Notes: generated by a model not told the origin, from the sequence alone. Shown: positions 46,930 to 60,173, numbered from the stretch's first letter. The stretch is DNA of 64,000 nucleotides from Phylloscopus collybita (GCA_027886175.1 JAJNNQ010000029.1:2728001-2792000); one strand, 5' to 3'. Program-made: numbers and translations.

Positions 46930-49899
46930 GACAATGAATTTATGTCATTGAGTAACTTTTAAATTACCCTATAGACCTTTTGTCATCTTGTACTCTACAG
47001 GCAACGCAAAACAGTGAAACGCCCTTCTAATTTAACTCAGCAATGAAAACTCTGTAAACTGAAAATCCTTTAGATAACAAGTAATCACTGTTGATTCTTG
47101 CTGTAGTAAAATGAATAATTTTACATAGAGAGCTTTTTACTGCATGGTAGAACATTTTGTACATCTGACTTTTGGATTAAAGGCACTCTCTTGTCCAGGT
47201 GACTAAAATTTAATTGACTACAATATCCAACTACTCCTTACTTATATAAAATAAAAAATTTATTCGATAAACATTGATTAAAAAACAAAGAGGACATGTG
47301 GGAAGAGAGTATGAGGAAAGACTGCTGTTCCTTTAAAAGCTAAGGTGTTGTATCCAGAAACAAAACCTGCTGATTAATCTGCAGAGTCTGTAAGAAAAGG
47401 GGAAAAAATAAATTTTACATTACTTAAATGCCTCCACTGGAAGACCATTCAGTTTCCTGGGGGAAGACTACTCACAAACTTAGAGTATTGTGCCATAGTT
47501 TTTCATTAAGACAAGACAATGCAACACTAGAAATAACACTCTCTCCTTCAAATACTGTCCCATAATGAAAAAAAAAGTATACTTTTTCATAATCTTCAGA
47601 CTTTTATACCAAGATGAATGTGTTCAGTCCTCAGAGTTTGTGGCATAGGTAAAGCTTTTCATTGATCAGCTTCTCTTGAAATAATACCTGGATCCCATTT
47701 CTTTTCTAGCTCTTAGAGATGAAAGTATAATCAAATAATTTTAAAAATTCAGGATACACTGTGCTACTGAATGTGTAAGACCTATTTCAAATACCTTCAA
47801 TGTCATCACAGAACAATCCTGCTTGAAGATCCCTAAAAGAATCAGTGAGTATCCTTTATTCTTCTTCCTTCACATGCATTTGCAGACAACAGAATTATCC
47901 TGCAGGGATAAGTGGCTAATCAAGCAGGTCTATAATTCATACAGCAGGCAACCACCAGTTTCTGTGAGTAGATCTCACTGTCCTTAAAGTAGAATTATTG
48001 TCCCTCTGGCCCAGCTTTCCATGAATCCCACTCTCAAAAAGGCAGCAAATCACAAACTAAATAAAATGTTAATGTATCTCCTCAATGCAAGGACATTTGT
48101 TTCCATCTTTACCTCACCTGAAAAAGTTCAAATTGTGATTCCAGCTTCTCTTCTCAGTAGTTAGCAAGTTCATCAAAATTCAAATACATTGTGAATGAAA
48201 TATAAGTATAGTTTTCTGACTTTAACCCAATGGATCTTTTGAATGCTTAGCCTTCATTTGTTTATTCTTCATCATTCCCCCCCAACTTTTCTTCTCAGAT
48301 CTTTCAAAAAGAGAGAGAAAGAAATTGCTAAACTGTTACATACTGTGGAATATGCAGAAATTCAAAGATACCTGACTTGGATTTTCTCTTCCATAATTTT
48401 CAGTCCTCTAAAAGCAGTCCCTAACACTGTGTATGTAAAGGAGGGATTTCTAAAGACAGCTTCGCTTTAGAAAATAAAAATTCAGAAAATATAAAAAAAA
48501 TCACGAATCAAAAAAATTGGTTACCTTCCTGTATTACTTGTGGGCTCTTGCCACCCCCACTGCTAGATAGTCATTCAGAAATACCAGAGAAGACTTTGGC
48601 CTCAGGTTTGGCCTCAGCTGTTTGTACAAAAAATCCTTTTATTTACAGATTTACTTGTTTACTTTACAGATCTTTACTTGTTCTTACAGATTTGTGCATT
48701 GGCATAGCTAAATAAAAACTTAGAAGTCATTATCTTTATTTTAGCCTATCATATCTCTAATTTATTTGATGATAAATGAGGTATGTGTTCACACTAGTTA
48801 TTCTATAGAAATCAGTTTTCCCCCATCAACACTACAAGTGGAATAATAAAGCTGTAAATGATGAGTAAATGTAAAATTGATAGCCTAATTTGATTGAGTT
48901 GTTTACTACTCTGTGATTCCAAAGGCATTTATTTCACAAAGGCTTACATATTTGTTAATAATTGAATATTCACATGATTATGCCCCAGAGAATGAAAAAA
49001 AAAAAAAATCTAATTCAGTTTAACTTAATGTTTACACATATATATTGGTGGAGTAACACTGCTCTGTTCTATCAGAGCCTTATCCCAAGTGGTAAAGTGA
49101 AATGTTAGTTTTCCAGATAAACACTGCCAGGGTAAATAAGACTTCCTTTTCCAGCTTATAAAGGCCCTGTAATGATTTCAGTAAAACATTCTATCACCAA
49201 GAATCTAGCTCATGGCAATTAGAACGATTTCTAAAAACACAGATTAAGCTTAAAGTGAGATAATGATTATGAGGCTCCTCTTGGAAATTAAACTTTTTTT
49301 TTTTTTTAATACCTGATTAGGTTATTTAAATATTCATCTACTTTTTTTTCCACTTCTTTTGCTTTGAATTTTTTTTTCTTTTGTAATCCAAGAATATAAT
49401 GATAGAGAAGTAAAAAAAAAAAAATTACTTGGTGGAATATCCACCCAAAAACAAAGGAAAAACAAGTCTTCTGGGTTCAAATTCTTATTTCAGATAATGT
49501 TTAAATTATGTTTGAATAAAATGTCAATAGAAGATATTAAAAGTACAGTATGAGGATACACCACCATCTGATGCTTAAGGAGGAAGAGAAAGTCCAAATT
49601 TCTCTCAGAGTAATTATTTTAACATTTCTTGCCTGAGTACTCATCAGTACTCAGTACTCATCATTAAGCATTTTATCACTTTAGCACAAATGCACATAAA
49701 CTGAACATAAACATCAAATATATTTAATTCTTTTCATTTTGTCAATGACAAAATTCTAAATCTGGTTCAGCCCTTCCATTTGCAGTGTAGCTTATTATTG
49801 TTTTTGTTAAATGAACCAAAAATAATTCACTGCTTAAATGGTTCTACTTTTAGCTCCTTTTGAAGCCTCTGGAGAAAATCTTTATTTTCAGAAAACCTC

Positions 49900-50041
49900 T
49901 TTGTTGTTGTTGTTGGTTGTTGTTGTTGTTGTTGGGGTTTTGTTGGTTTTGGTTTTGTGGGGGTTTTTTGTTTGTTTGTTTTGGTTGGTTGGGTTTTTTG
50001 TTTTGGTTTTTGTGGGTTTGTTTGTTTGTTTGTTTTGTTTT
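49900..50041. repeat. 142-nt G/T-only tract
   Basis: The + strand has no A or C from 49900 to 50041. It passes from TTG/GTT units through GGGGTTTT-like and G5 segments to TTTG units. Frames through it on either strand give Leu/Val/Phe- or Asn/Gln/Lys/Pro-rich artefacts. Confidence 0.97.
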
Positions 50042-51449
50042 ATCAATAAAACTAGCCAAGAATTAAAATAGATCAATTAACAACAATGAAAATACTTCCA
50101 AACATCTTTTCATGTGTTGGGCCCAAACAGTATATCCATCTTACCAACCCTGTCTGCAACAGACAAGGACAGTCTGTCTGAGCAGAGGTGCTACCAAAGG
50201 AGCTTAACAACTTCACACATAGTTGCATCATCCCGGTAAGAGGGATACTAAACATGACTTTCACATAAAATTGCTAACTAGGAACACTGAGGAGGCAAAA
50301 TTGGATCAGACCATCTAGAGAAGGCCTAGGGTTTTTTTGCTTACCCAGAGGAACAATAGACCAAAAGCAGAAACTGAGTCCCACTGGAGCTATAGATGAT
50401 CCCTGAGATGTTGTTGCGTGCAGGAGCACAGAAAAAGCAAGGCTGGATTAGAGTACCCTACACCAGACGTTGCAACATCTACAAGAAATGTGTTTCTAAC
50501 ATGAAAGGCACTAAAAGAGCAGAAAACCATGCAGTCAAGATCAAGAACAAACACCATGTGTTCTAACTTCCAGCTTTTCGAAAACGGAACAGATATTAAA
50601 AGGAAACACTTTCAAATTTAATGAGAGCTGGTTTTATATGTAAAATAGTATTATAAGGGGAATTATTTTCTCTTCAAGAGGATATTGGTTTAGGTAGGTA
50701 ATTAGACTTTTGGAAACACTAAAAGAGGAAGCACAATCTCTTCACTCACATGAAGTAGGATAAAACAAAAGTGCCTACAGTTTGTAAATACATACTTGCC
50801 ACTGTATAAATGAGAAAATCAGATAGAATAGGTAATACAAAAAGACCTAACACTTTGCAATATAAACAAATCATCAACCTGGCTCTTAAAAATATTTATT
50901 AATGCAATTTTACTCAGTGAACTACATATTATGAGTATGCATACACCTTTGAGAAGATGTGTGTGTCAGGTTTCATTAACATTAGTAAAGGAAAGGTTTC
51001 AGTATGGTTGTGGAATTTCTCTCTAAAGAAAGGAAATTATTTCCAGCCAAAACCCACAGCTTTCATTGAGCTATCAGTTTTGACTCCCCAGTCCTGACTG
51101 AGACAGTTGATTCTTGTGGACATACCTACATGTAGGACCTAGTAATCTCAGAGATGTAACTAGAAACTAGCTGTGCTGTGGAGTATAAAATAAATATTAA
51201 AGTTAAAAAAATAAGGATCACAGGAATTCCATGTTATTAAGTCCTTCTTGCAAACAAATTTAATTCATATTTCTGCTGGACACACGCAGAGCTTATAGGT
51301 GAGTACACTCCAATTCAGCTACAGTGGAATTGTGCGTTCATGTATTTTATTTGGTTCATTCATGTATTTTGTGTGGGTTTTTTACATGTTTCTCTGACTT
51401 TACACTACAGGAAGATATGCAAATGTCCCTTATTTTCAGGAAGAAATTA

Positions 51450-51552
51450 AAACAACAACAACAATGATGACCAAAAAAAAAAACACAAACAAAAAACCCA
51501 CAAAAAAACCAAATAAATGAAAACACCACCAAAACCCACCCACTCCAACAAT
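51450..51552. repeat. A/C-rich low-complexity tract
   Basis: CAA units are followed by a stretch containing only A and C (51470-51513) and then further A/C-rich sequence. It is the reverse-strand counterpart of the G/T tracts. Confidence 0.88.
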
Positions 51553-52585
51553 TAAAAGGCATATTGTCTCTTCAATCTGGTCAGCCATCTAAAGTGGAGG
51601 ATGACTTGCTTCCCACAGTGAATAAATCTTATATGTTATCATATTCAAATCTCCTTCATTTTTCCAAAAAATTATTTAGTGCATGTTTCACAAAGATGAG
51701 GATGCCACAGAGGGAAAATCCAGACCTTGAAGCTTCAGGTATTTTATCAAATTTCTGATGCACGTACAAGTAAAACTTACCAGCACTTATGTGCTAATAA
51801 AATATTCCAATTTGGACAACATCTTCTGCAAATTGGCCCGAGCTTAGAGAAGATCAGGCCCTCAGCTTCCTCACTTAAAATCTGCAGCTTCATCAAAACT
51901 CTATTTAGGGATATTTATCGACTCATATATATGTTTTCCACCACCTAGAAATCTAAACCACTGCCAAATGCCTTGTAACAGACTTTCTCTTCATTCTTAA
52001 ATATTCGGAAAGAAGAACCAAGTACTTTTATGGGCAAGATATTTCTAAATTTGTTTCCATTTTCTTTTTATTTTCCTTTTTTTTGCATTCAGGACAATAG
52101 GATCATCATGGAAAAATTGACTGAAAAAATTAGTTTTCTCCTAAAACTAGCAAGATTTCATATCTCGCAGAAATGAGACCACAAACAATACTCTTGAAAT
52201 TAAAACAATTTTCCAGCACATTTATACATATTTATTCATAAATGGAGTACTATAACCAAAGTACAAACCCACATAACGAGATACAGCTTTATCACTTTCA
52301 AAGAGGTGGGAGAAAAAGGGGAAGCAGAAAATTTAGTTTTATCACAATAGAATTTCAGAGATATTACATAGCTGCTATTATAAAATTACGTGTTATGATG
52401 AAAGATCAACCTGAGTTTCTAGGTTTTCCAGTATGCTTCTCAACTTACTGTTTTTATTTATGAGGTAATTGTTGTTGGTAAGCACATTTGATTCTTACGT
52501 TGTCAGTGTTTACACATACTGGTACTTTTCAACCCAACTGTTGTTCCCATGGTGTTCAACAGAATTTCACTTATATTTGCCATAA

Positions 52586-52615
52586 TTTTTGGGGAATGAT
52601 AACATTCCCCAAAAA
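52586..52615. repeat. Perfect hairpin with 13-bp arms
   Basis: TTTTTGGGGAATG at 52586-52598 and its exact reverse complement at 52603-52615 are separated by four bases. Confidence 0.95.
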
Positions 52616-55600
52616 GTACTCACATTCATGATGAAAACTTTTCTTTCCTATTGGCTCAGATGTAGGCTGAGGGCAGGCAGGTTGCAGCACACACACATTA
52701 CAGCAATGGTTTCATCCTGTCAGCCTTCTGGTCCTCTTCTTTGGCGGAGTGGATTAACTACCTAACTACCTACACTGAAGTGGCTACCAGCAGATGCTGT
52801 AAATTACTTCATCTGTCAATGTTCAATCATATAAATTCAAAGAATGCTGGAAAATGCATTTTTTGTTGTTGCTGAGGGAGAAACATGAAAGGAAAAGAAT
52901 CACAAAGTAGGTCACTGACTGCTGTGAAAGCAACAGTCTCCTTTCATAAGTCATGTTTAAAACCAGTATAAATATTAATTAAAGATATTCAGGGAACTTC
53001 AGGTTTCCAAGAAGTACCACAGGACTCCTTGTAGAAAAGTGGAGTCTTAATGTCCTACATTAATACTTTTCATTCAATGTGAAAAAAATGCAGAGGAAAG
53101 ATATTTTTCACAAATAATGAAGCCTCTGAATACCAGTTTCTTTTGTTAATAAGGTGTTTCTTGATAATAAAACTTAGGTCACACCTGTGCATTACTATAT
53201 GTTATGTTTCCTTACCAGTTATTAATTTCTGTTAGAAACAGAAGCTTGGAGGATTTCCCTAAGTGCTCAAATTGTTGTGTTTATTTGTAGCATAAAAACA
53301 TGGCGAACTTTTCAATCCAAATGAGAATAGTTTCAAATCGTCATGCTCAATAGGACTAAATGATACTCAGGAGCTTCTATTCTGAAGCAAGCACTGTTTG
53401 CCTTAAAGAAAACTGTCTTATGCTAGGGGACAACTAGCCAAAAAGACTTTCAGTCGTCAATGCTGAAGATGCACTAGCCTGCAGAGAACCTGGCCTATCT
53501 GCCACCAAGCTTTTGCTAAAGCCATTTCAAGGAAGAAAAATGAAAAAGTATAGCTTTATCACTACCATTTTTGCATCCTTCTAGTATGCAAAAAATGGAC
53601 TTAAAATAAAAAGTTGGTATCATAGCAAATCAGTAAGTCAAAATATAAGCTCATATTAGCTAGGAAAATAAATTAGTTCCTTCTTTCCCTTTAGCACGAG
53701 TTAGCTGATTTAAGCAATGCAGACATATTGACTCTCTGTAAAAAGAAAATCTCACTTCTAGTAAATGTTTAACACCCTAGTAAAAAACTCTATTTTGCTG
53801 GACAAGATATAGTTGTTGAAAGTAAATTATATAATGAAATTCATATGCCTGCAGAATTAATGAATAGAGCAGCCAATGAGTAAGACAATACTTCAGGGAT
53901 TTTTTTTTCTCTTGAAATGAAGAAACCTTCTTTACAACTGAGTATATTCTATCTAGCACTGATGTTAGAAGTTTTGCTTGCGGGGTCCTCTTCCATTTTG
54001 GTTTGGGTAATGAGGACATCTTCTGGGAAATTAGAGAATACTATATCAGACAACGGGGGTTTTTCATCATTTTAAATGCCTTTTCTTTGTCACTTCAAAA
54101 GGTCTGGTAGGTCATTCAAGCATTAGAAGGTTTTTCCTATTCCATTTAATATCTCTTTCTAATTCTATTCCATCCTCTTGGAGTCTCCCAGAGATGTATT
54201 TCCTACAAGCTAACTGTAAAACAAATATTTGTCATAGTTATCAGTACACTGTCAATTCAATTTTTCTTTGAAAATAGTTAAGAAATTCCTCTGTGATTGA
54301 GGACCCTATCCTTTCTTTAATCTGTCACAGACTGAAAATACAATAAACTTCAAACTAGCAGGTAAATGGACTTCTAATCTGTGTTTAATAAATCATCACA
54401 GGAGGACTGTGAAGCAGCTTGATCTCTTTTGAAGAGCTCATCATACTTTGCAAAGTTCTTTAGAAGTTCTTGAGAGGTCTGAGGATATTCTAACTTAGGA
54501 GCCCATATAGTCATCTGTGTATGACTCATGCTGCCAATGTCCCTCTTTTCCAGCAAAAGCGATAAGTATTACAATTCAATTTAGTTAAAAAGAGGAGAAC
54601 TCATTTACAGCTGAATGCTGCCAAGGTGAAATACAGGTCTTTCTTAAAATTAATGTGTTCAAATAATTACTGGTGAACTTTGCAAAATTTCAAGGGTCAT
54701 TGAGTTCATACCCTGATGATCATGAATGAGAGTACGAGAGGAAACAGTATGACACAATTGGATTGTCTTCATTGTTACTGAGATTCTTTGTTAATTAGAA
54801 AACTCACAGGGCTCTAATTTCTAATTAATTCTTTAATAATGTAAAGTGGATATCTGACTGATACATTTTGTCACTTATCATTGGTGAAAAGTACAATTAG
54901 GTGTTGCAATGCAGAGTGAAAGTTCTTGGTAGTTCAATGAGCAGCATGGTTGCTTGACAGAAAGTTGGTCACATGTGAGAGTTTATGTTGTAAATCCTAC
55001 TTACCAAATAATTGAAAATCTGAAAATGCAGCCACTCTTTGTGCTTTCCCATTTATCCTGAACTATCAGAAGCCTTTACAGTGGACTTAGCTTTCAGCTG
55101 GTAAAAGGTGGCTCAACTCAGTGAAGCTGAATAGAGCCCCGCCAACAAAAAGCTGGCACAATATGCTCATCTGACTTATCATCCAGGTCTTCTGTTCTCT
55201 GAGCAGTTGTGGGAGCCTTCTCTCTTCTTCCATACACTGTGGTACGGAAGAGTGCTTCCAGTCTCTATCTGCCTTGCCAATTTGAACCCATCTTAATATC
55301 TGAAATCTCCAGGACACAGTAAGTAAATCCATAAAATCTGTTTGGTTTAGAAATGGTCTTCATGAGATCACAATTTGGTTAAACAGCAATGGGGTGACTT
55401 TTCATAAACCAACACTTCACTTTCAGTCATATAAATATAAAATACCAGTGGGCTTCACAGTTTTATAAAAGAATGAGGACTACTGCTGTCAGCATGACAC
55501 CTTCTACATGTGACATGCTACCTCCATGAAATACAGAGTGAGAACGGGGCTCACAGCACTATTTCAGGCTAAATAGAAAGTCGCAGGAGGGAAGTGAGGT

Positions 55601-56103
55601 ACCACAACAAGCACATAGCTCTTAGGATGCATAGCTTTGTCATAATGTAGCTAACCAGAATGTCTTCCAGTGTGGGGCTTGCTATGTCTTATTACATATT
55701 TAGTAAAATGTCATTGAAATTGGACATTTGATTACACATCTAGCAAAAGACAATCCTTACTTTAGGACTACACTTTAACTAATGATATCATCTATCATGA
55801 GTAATCCTTCTGCCACCACTTTCTAAAATAATCGATTGTCCTCAGTCAGCATATTTATCCAGCCTTTCAAAAATAGATATTCTTTTTTGAGAGAGGCATT
55901 ACCAGTCTTTCTACTCATTCTTGTTACCCACTAGTAGTTAAAGCTTTGTTTTTAATGGAGTGTCTCTGTAGCAATTCTAGCTTTAATATGGATCATTTTT
56001 AGGGTAGCAGTATTGCAAAATATGTATCTACCATGTTAGTTTTATATGTTGGCTCCTTTCATCACCATATCTACATCAGGTTGCAATTTACCAGCTAAAC
56101 CAT

Positions 56104-56484
56104 TGTTGCCTAAGACAACAGAGGCAGAGGCCGGTCAGGGTAAGGCTGCAATAAATTTTATTTCTGGCCTTCAAGGCCAACGCCAGCAGCTGCCACAGCT
56201 GCCTGAGGTCGCTCCGACATGCGTGCCAAAAGGAGGCCGAGTCACCGAACCCCCCCCTTTTCTAGATTCCAGTCTATTTCCACATGCCTCACTCGTTGTC
56301 CAATCAACAACTCCAGATGATGATGTTCCATCCTTCCACGTTGTTTGTCTTTTGGGGCCTGGAGCTGAGAGAGAGTGTCCTTGAAGATGTGAATCCTGCT
56401 GAAACCCAACTACCCTGCCCCCATCACCCTGTGACGACCAGGCAGCCTGCTCATTAGAATGAGACACCAAAACTTGAGGCATCA
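56104..56484 (-). mobile_element. Solo ERV LTR, 381 bp, with 4-bp target-site duplication
   Basis: The + strand begins TGTTGCC at 56104 and ends GGCATCA at 56484, a 7-bp terminal inverted repeat with one mismatch and TG...CA ends. CCAT flanks both sides (56100-56103 and 56485-56488). On the - strand AATAAA occurs near 56149-56165, roughly 50 bases before the 3' end, fixing the antisense orientation. A 4-bp duplication is typical of class I (gammaretrovirus-like) elements. It is conspicuously GC-rich against its flanks and no viral genes remain. Confidence 0.85.
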
Positions 56485-56488
56485 CCAT

Positions 56489-58552
56489 CATCTGGTATTT
56501 AACACTTTTCTTTTAAATTGAAAATTTTGGTAAAACATCAAAACATTTTTGAGGCCTTTTTTTAATAACAGTTTAGCACATATTGACAACTTTGTACATA
56601 CCTAGTGAACAAAGTTAGTGAGATAGGATAACTATTGAAATATTATAATTTATTTTCAGGAAGAGATCAATGTTCAATATTCTTGCTTCCTTGTAGAGCT
56701 GTGAAATCAGCATGTGCTGAAGAGCTTTATTAAAGGAGAAATACTCGTTCACTAAATCAAAGGAAGAGGCATTCTCTTCTTAGCCCTGGGCCCTTTATAG
56801 GAATGCTCTTACTTCACCTTGCTTGCATGTAAGGATGAGAACTTCCGTAGGAGCAAGGCACCTTCTTCTCCCTGGAATGGAGGAACTCAGAAGAGGGCCA
56901 GGTAATATCAGTCTCCAAAACTGTGTAGGGTAGAGGGAGCAGGGTGAGAAGGTTTCTGAACACAACCACAGAACTTCCACACTCCACATCCCATTACCAG
57001 CATTAAAATAGTACAGTTTTTTATGTCAGGAAATTCTCTATGTGCCATGAGGAATTACAGGACCTATGTAAAAAGATGTAGAAGTGTAATATAACAAAAT
57101 AAAAATGTTATGTGATTGACGCCAGCTCTGTAAGGTTTTATCAAACTGACATCCCATCTCTAGTAATTCCTTGACATTTTTTTTGTGTCCATTTTAGAAA
57201 AACAGATACTTGCCCCAGATTTCATATAATAATTTAAGACTGAAAGAGAATGGTAGGATTAAGAAACTTTGACAAGAATAGGCAGAGAAAGAAGAGTGAT
57301 TATATGAGAAATGTGACTTCAGAGACCTCATCCGCAGTTAGATAATTTCCATGATGAATGCCAGACTTACAACAATATTCAGATGGACAGAACTCCAGAA
57401 ATCTTCAGGACAATTTTTCATGCATGAACAGGCCTGAATGCAGAAACTACCTCATTCTTTTAAGCTCTAGTATTTTTTTTTCTGTTGTAAGACATGAAAA
57501 CAATCATCTGTCTTTTGCATACATGCAAATGTAATGACATGAAGAAAATTTGTACCTAGATTAACATCAATTTATTTAGTACAAGATATAATTCCTTGTG
57601 ATGAATGCAAGATAAGATGGCACCAAAATACATGCAAGAGGCCTTACACTACATTTATCAGACTATGCTAATGGGAAGAAAAAATGATCTTTTGACCTTG
57701 GTGACTATAATGCACAATTGCTATATTTGCATTGCTAAAATTGTTTCAGAACTAAGAAAGATTTTTCTCACTGAGGTATGTAAACTATAATGGTTTAATT
57801 TCTAAATGCTGCTCAAAATTTGAATTAAGAATGCACAAGCCATCTTATATATATGAATTGCACTGTACAATTATGTTCCACTTAGGCTCTGTAGCTGAGA
57901 TAACTTTTTGCAGGTTGACTTTCCCTTTTTCTCTATTTTCTTCATGACTAACGCCTGCAATCATGCCTTGGCATTAGGCTGGAGTGAATCAGGTTTTCAG
58001 AGGTTGAATACAAATTCAATCCAATGCTCTTGCTTAGAGCATATCTGATACATAGATATCAGCAAAAGAAATATATAAAATAACAGGGTTTTTAAAACAG
58101 GTTTTTTGCATTCATTCAGTAAAAATGTGATATTGTAGTCTTTAAAAGCAGTTTGAGAAGAAATATGTTTTAAATACATTAGGTACACTAGACAAGCCAC
58201 AGCAAAATGCACAGAACTCTAATATGCACTAGGTTATGGCTTCCTTATTCACATTACTGCAGTGAAGGGCTCTGAGCCTTTCCATTAAAAATACTATTTT
58301 CAATACATTGTAAGTCTGCTGTAAATATTACACTGGACAAAAACTCAGAAAAAGTGTTTTAGATTGAAAATACATAATTTAAAATTTTCTTTGTTTTCTG
58401 TTTGTTGGGGTTTTTTCTTTCTTGTCTCCATTTATTTTTTATTTGAAAATGCAGAACAGAAAGAAATAAGGTCTTAAGGCATTTTGCACTGAGAGCAAAA
58501 GAATGCATTTAAATATGATTGAGATGGCTAAGTATAATTTTGCATATCCAAG
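56489..58552. other. AT-rich DNA, no gene recognised
   Basis: No supported feature. Frames at 56795-56989 (-), 57605-57790 (+) and 57997-58212 (-) lack recognisable domains. Confidence 0.5.
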
Positions 58553-58570
58553 CTGGGAAGGGAAAGGAAA

Positions 58571-58913
58571 GGGGAAAGGGGAAAGGGGAAAGGGGAAAGG
58601 GGAAAGGGGAAAGGGGAAAGGGGAAAGGGGAAAGGGGAAAGGGGAAAGGGGAAAGGGGAAAGGGGAAAGGGGAAAGGGGAAAGGGGAAAGGGGAAAGGGG
58701 AAAGGGGAAAGGGGAAAGGGGAAAGGGGAAAGGGGAAAGGGGAAAGGGGAAAGGGGAAAGGGGAAAGGGGAAAGGGGAAAGGGGAAAGGGGAAAGGGGAA
58801 AGGGGAAAGGGGAAAGGGGAAAGGGGAAAGGGGAAAGGGGAAAGGGGAAAGGGGAAAGGGGAAAGGGGAAAGGGGAAAGGGGAAAGGGGAAAGGGGAAAG
58901 GGGAAAGGGGAAA
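58571..58913. repeat. (GGGGAAA)49 satellite, G-quadruplex-prone
   Basis: By direct count the 343 bases from 58571 to 58913 are exactly 49 uninterrupted 7-base units. Every unit gives a G4 run separated by AAA on the + strand, an ideal spacing for serial G-quadruplexes. It is preceded by a few GGAAA-type bases (58553-58570). Long Gly/Lys/Glu/Arg frames across it are artefacts. Confidence 0.97.
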
Positions 58914-59043
58914 GGAAAGGAAAGGAAAGGAAAGGAAAGGAAAGGAAAGGAAAGGAAAGGAAAGGAAAGGAAAGGAAAGGAAAGGAAAGGAAAGGAAAGG
59001 AAAGGAAAGGAAAGGAAAGGAAAGGAAAGGAAAGGAAAGGAAA
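58914..59043. repeat. (GGAAA)26 satellite
   Basis: The 7-mer array passes without a break into exactly 26 pure GGAAA units (130 bases). Together with 58571-58913 this gives about 490 bases of uninterrupted purine on the + strand. Confidence 0.97.
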
Positions 59044-59044
59044 A

Positions 59045-59822
59045 GTTTAAATGAACAGGTGAAATTTGATTATACCAGGGCTTAGCTTGAGCTTTACCTC
59101 ACTTTATAAGCATACTTCCTTCATGTGTTAACTAATATATACATGTATGTCAGTCATTATAATGTCTTTTGGAATAACTATTCATGTAATACACAGTAAG
59201 AAACTGCCTTTTAAAGTATCTAAGAAGGATTTCAGTGTGTGTCAGTGTTTCTTAACACCCTGATTTACAGAAAGATTTTATGGAAGATTTTAAAGTCCTA
59301 GTTTTGACTTACTTCACATAGTCCACTTTACAGAGCACAGCATTAATATAATAACCTAATTTGTGATCCATCAAGTTCACACATGGTAAGTTAAGATTTG
59401 AAAACAAAGCTTGTGTTCCAGTTTACCTTCTTGGCACAAAATTAATTGATTACTTTCACTGGTAATACAAACATGAAATTCATAACTGAAAAAAGTTCTT
59501 TGTCTTCCATATCTGAGAAACTTTATATGTCAAGGTTGGGGAGCTAATTTAAAAATTTAAACAATGAAGGCAAAATATTTTACCAAAGTTATCCCTAAGT
59601 GCTAGGAGCACAGGAGAAAAGTAAATATGATGGCAAGACATTTCTCATTTCAGTATCTTTACAGAATATTTTCTTCAGAGAAACATCTACAAATCCCAAA
59701 AGAACAGGTAAATTTTCTTCCTAAGATACAGGAAGAAAATTATCTGTTTCTGTCATGAAATGAGACATCCTCCTTCTCATTTTCTGTATTTAACCTTTTT
59801 CATACAACACTGTATACATTCC
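59045..59822. other. AT-rich DNA, no gene recognised
   Basis: No supported feature is visible between the purine satellite and the CR1 fragment. Confidence 0.5.
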
Positions 59823-60050
59823 ATAGAGTTATAGATTAGGCAGTATTTATATAGAATAAGGAAGGGATCCATCAGGCTCACAGAGTCCAACTCCTGGCCC
59901 TCCACAGCACAAACCCCGAGAGTCATACCCTGTGTCTGAGATCATTGTCCAAGTGCTTCCTGAACTCTTTCAGGCTGGTGCTATGACCACTTCCCTGGAA
60001 AACCTGTTCACATGCTCAGCCATCACTGAGTGTGAACTATATCAAGGTTT
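59823..60050 (-). mobile_element. CR1 LINE 3'-end fragment, antisense
   Basis: The + strand matches the reverse complement of a common avian CR1 terminus: 'agtccaactcctggccctccac' near 59884-59905, 'gtgtctgagatcattgtccaagtgcttcctgaactc' near 59932-59967, 'ctatgaccacttccctgg' near 59981-59998. It is the same subfamily region as the element at 63690-64000 and noncoding. Confidence 0.88.
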
Positions 60051-60173
60051 TGACCCTGAAAATATTTAGGAGCAATAAGTTTTGCAAGCAAACCATCAGT
60101 CTTTTTAAAAAAACCTTTCATCTTTTTGTAATCCACTTCAGAAATCCTTGAATGCATGTTTATTCTTGCATTA

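Larger units (their letters stand above)
44504..49899. other. AT-rich DNA, no gene recognised
   Basis: Over 5 kb without a recognisable gene or interspersed repeat. Small structures present: two copies of a 22-mer (45389-45410, 45426-45447), an inverted repeat at 46784-46806 (9-bp arms, 5-nt loop), and a two-copy 26-bp tandem at 46878-46929. Confidence 0.5.
50042..56099. other. AT-rich DNA, no gene recognised
   Basis: About 6 kb with no recognisable exon or interspersed repeat. It contains the A/C tract at 51450-51552, a perfect hairpin at 52586-52615, an 11-bp-arm inverted repeat (54791-54801 with 54828-54838), and a short coding-like block on the - strand at 55118-55264 that I do not recognise. 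Confidence 0.5.

Noticed and set aside
55118..55264. A 49-codon open block on the - strand with protein-like composition (Asp/Glu/Lys-rich middle)
   Set aside because: It is closed by a stop just upstream, has no convincing splice site or recognisable family, and is short enough to be chance.
58503..59085. Two frames of over 180 codons rich in Gly, Lys, Glu and Arg
   Set aside because: Created by the GGGGAAA and GGAAA arrays, which lack stop codons in these phases.
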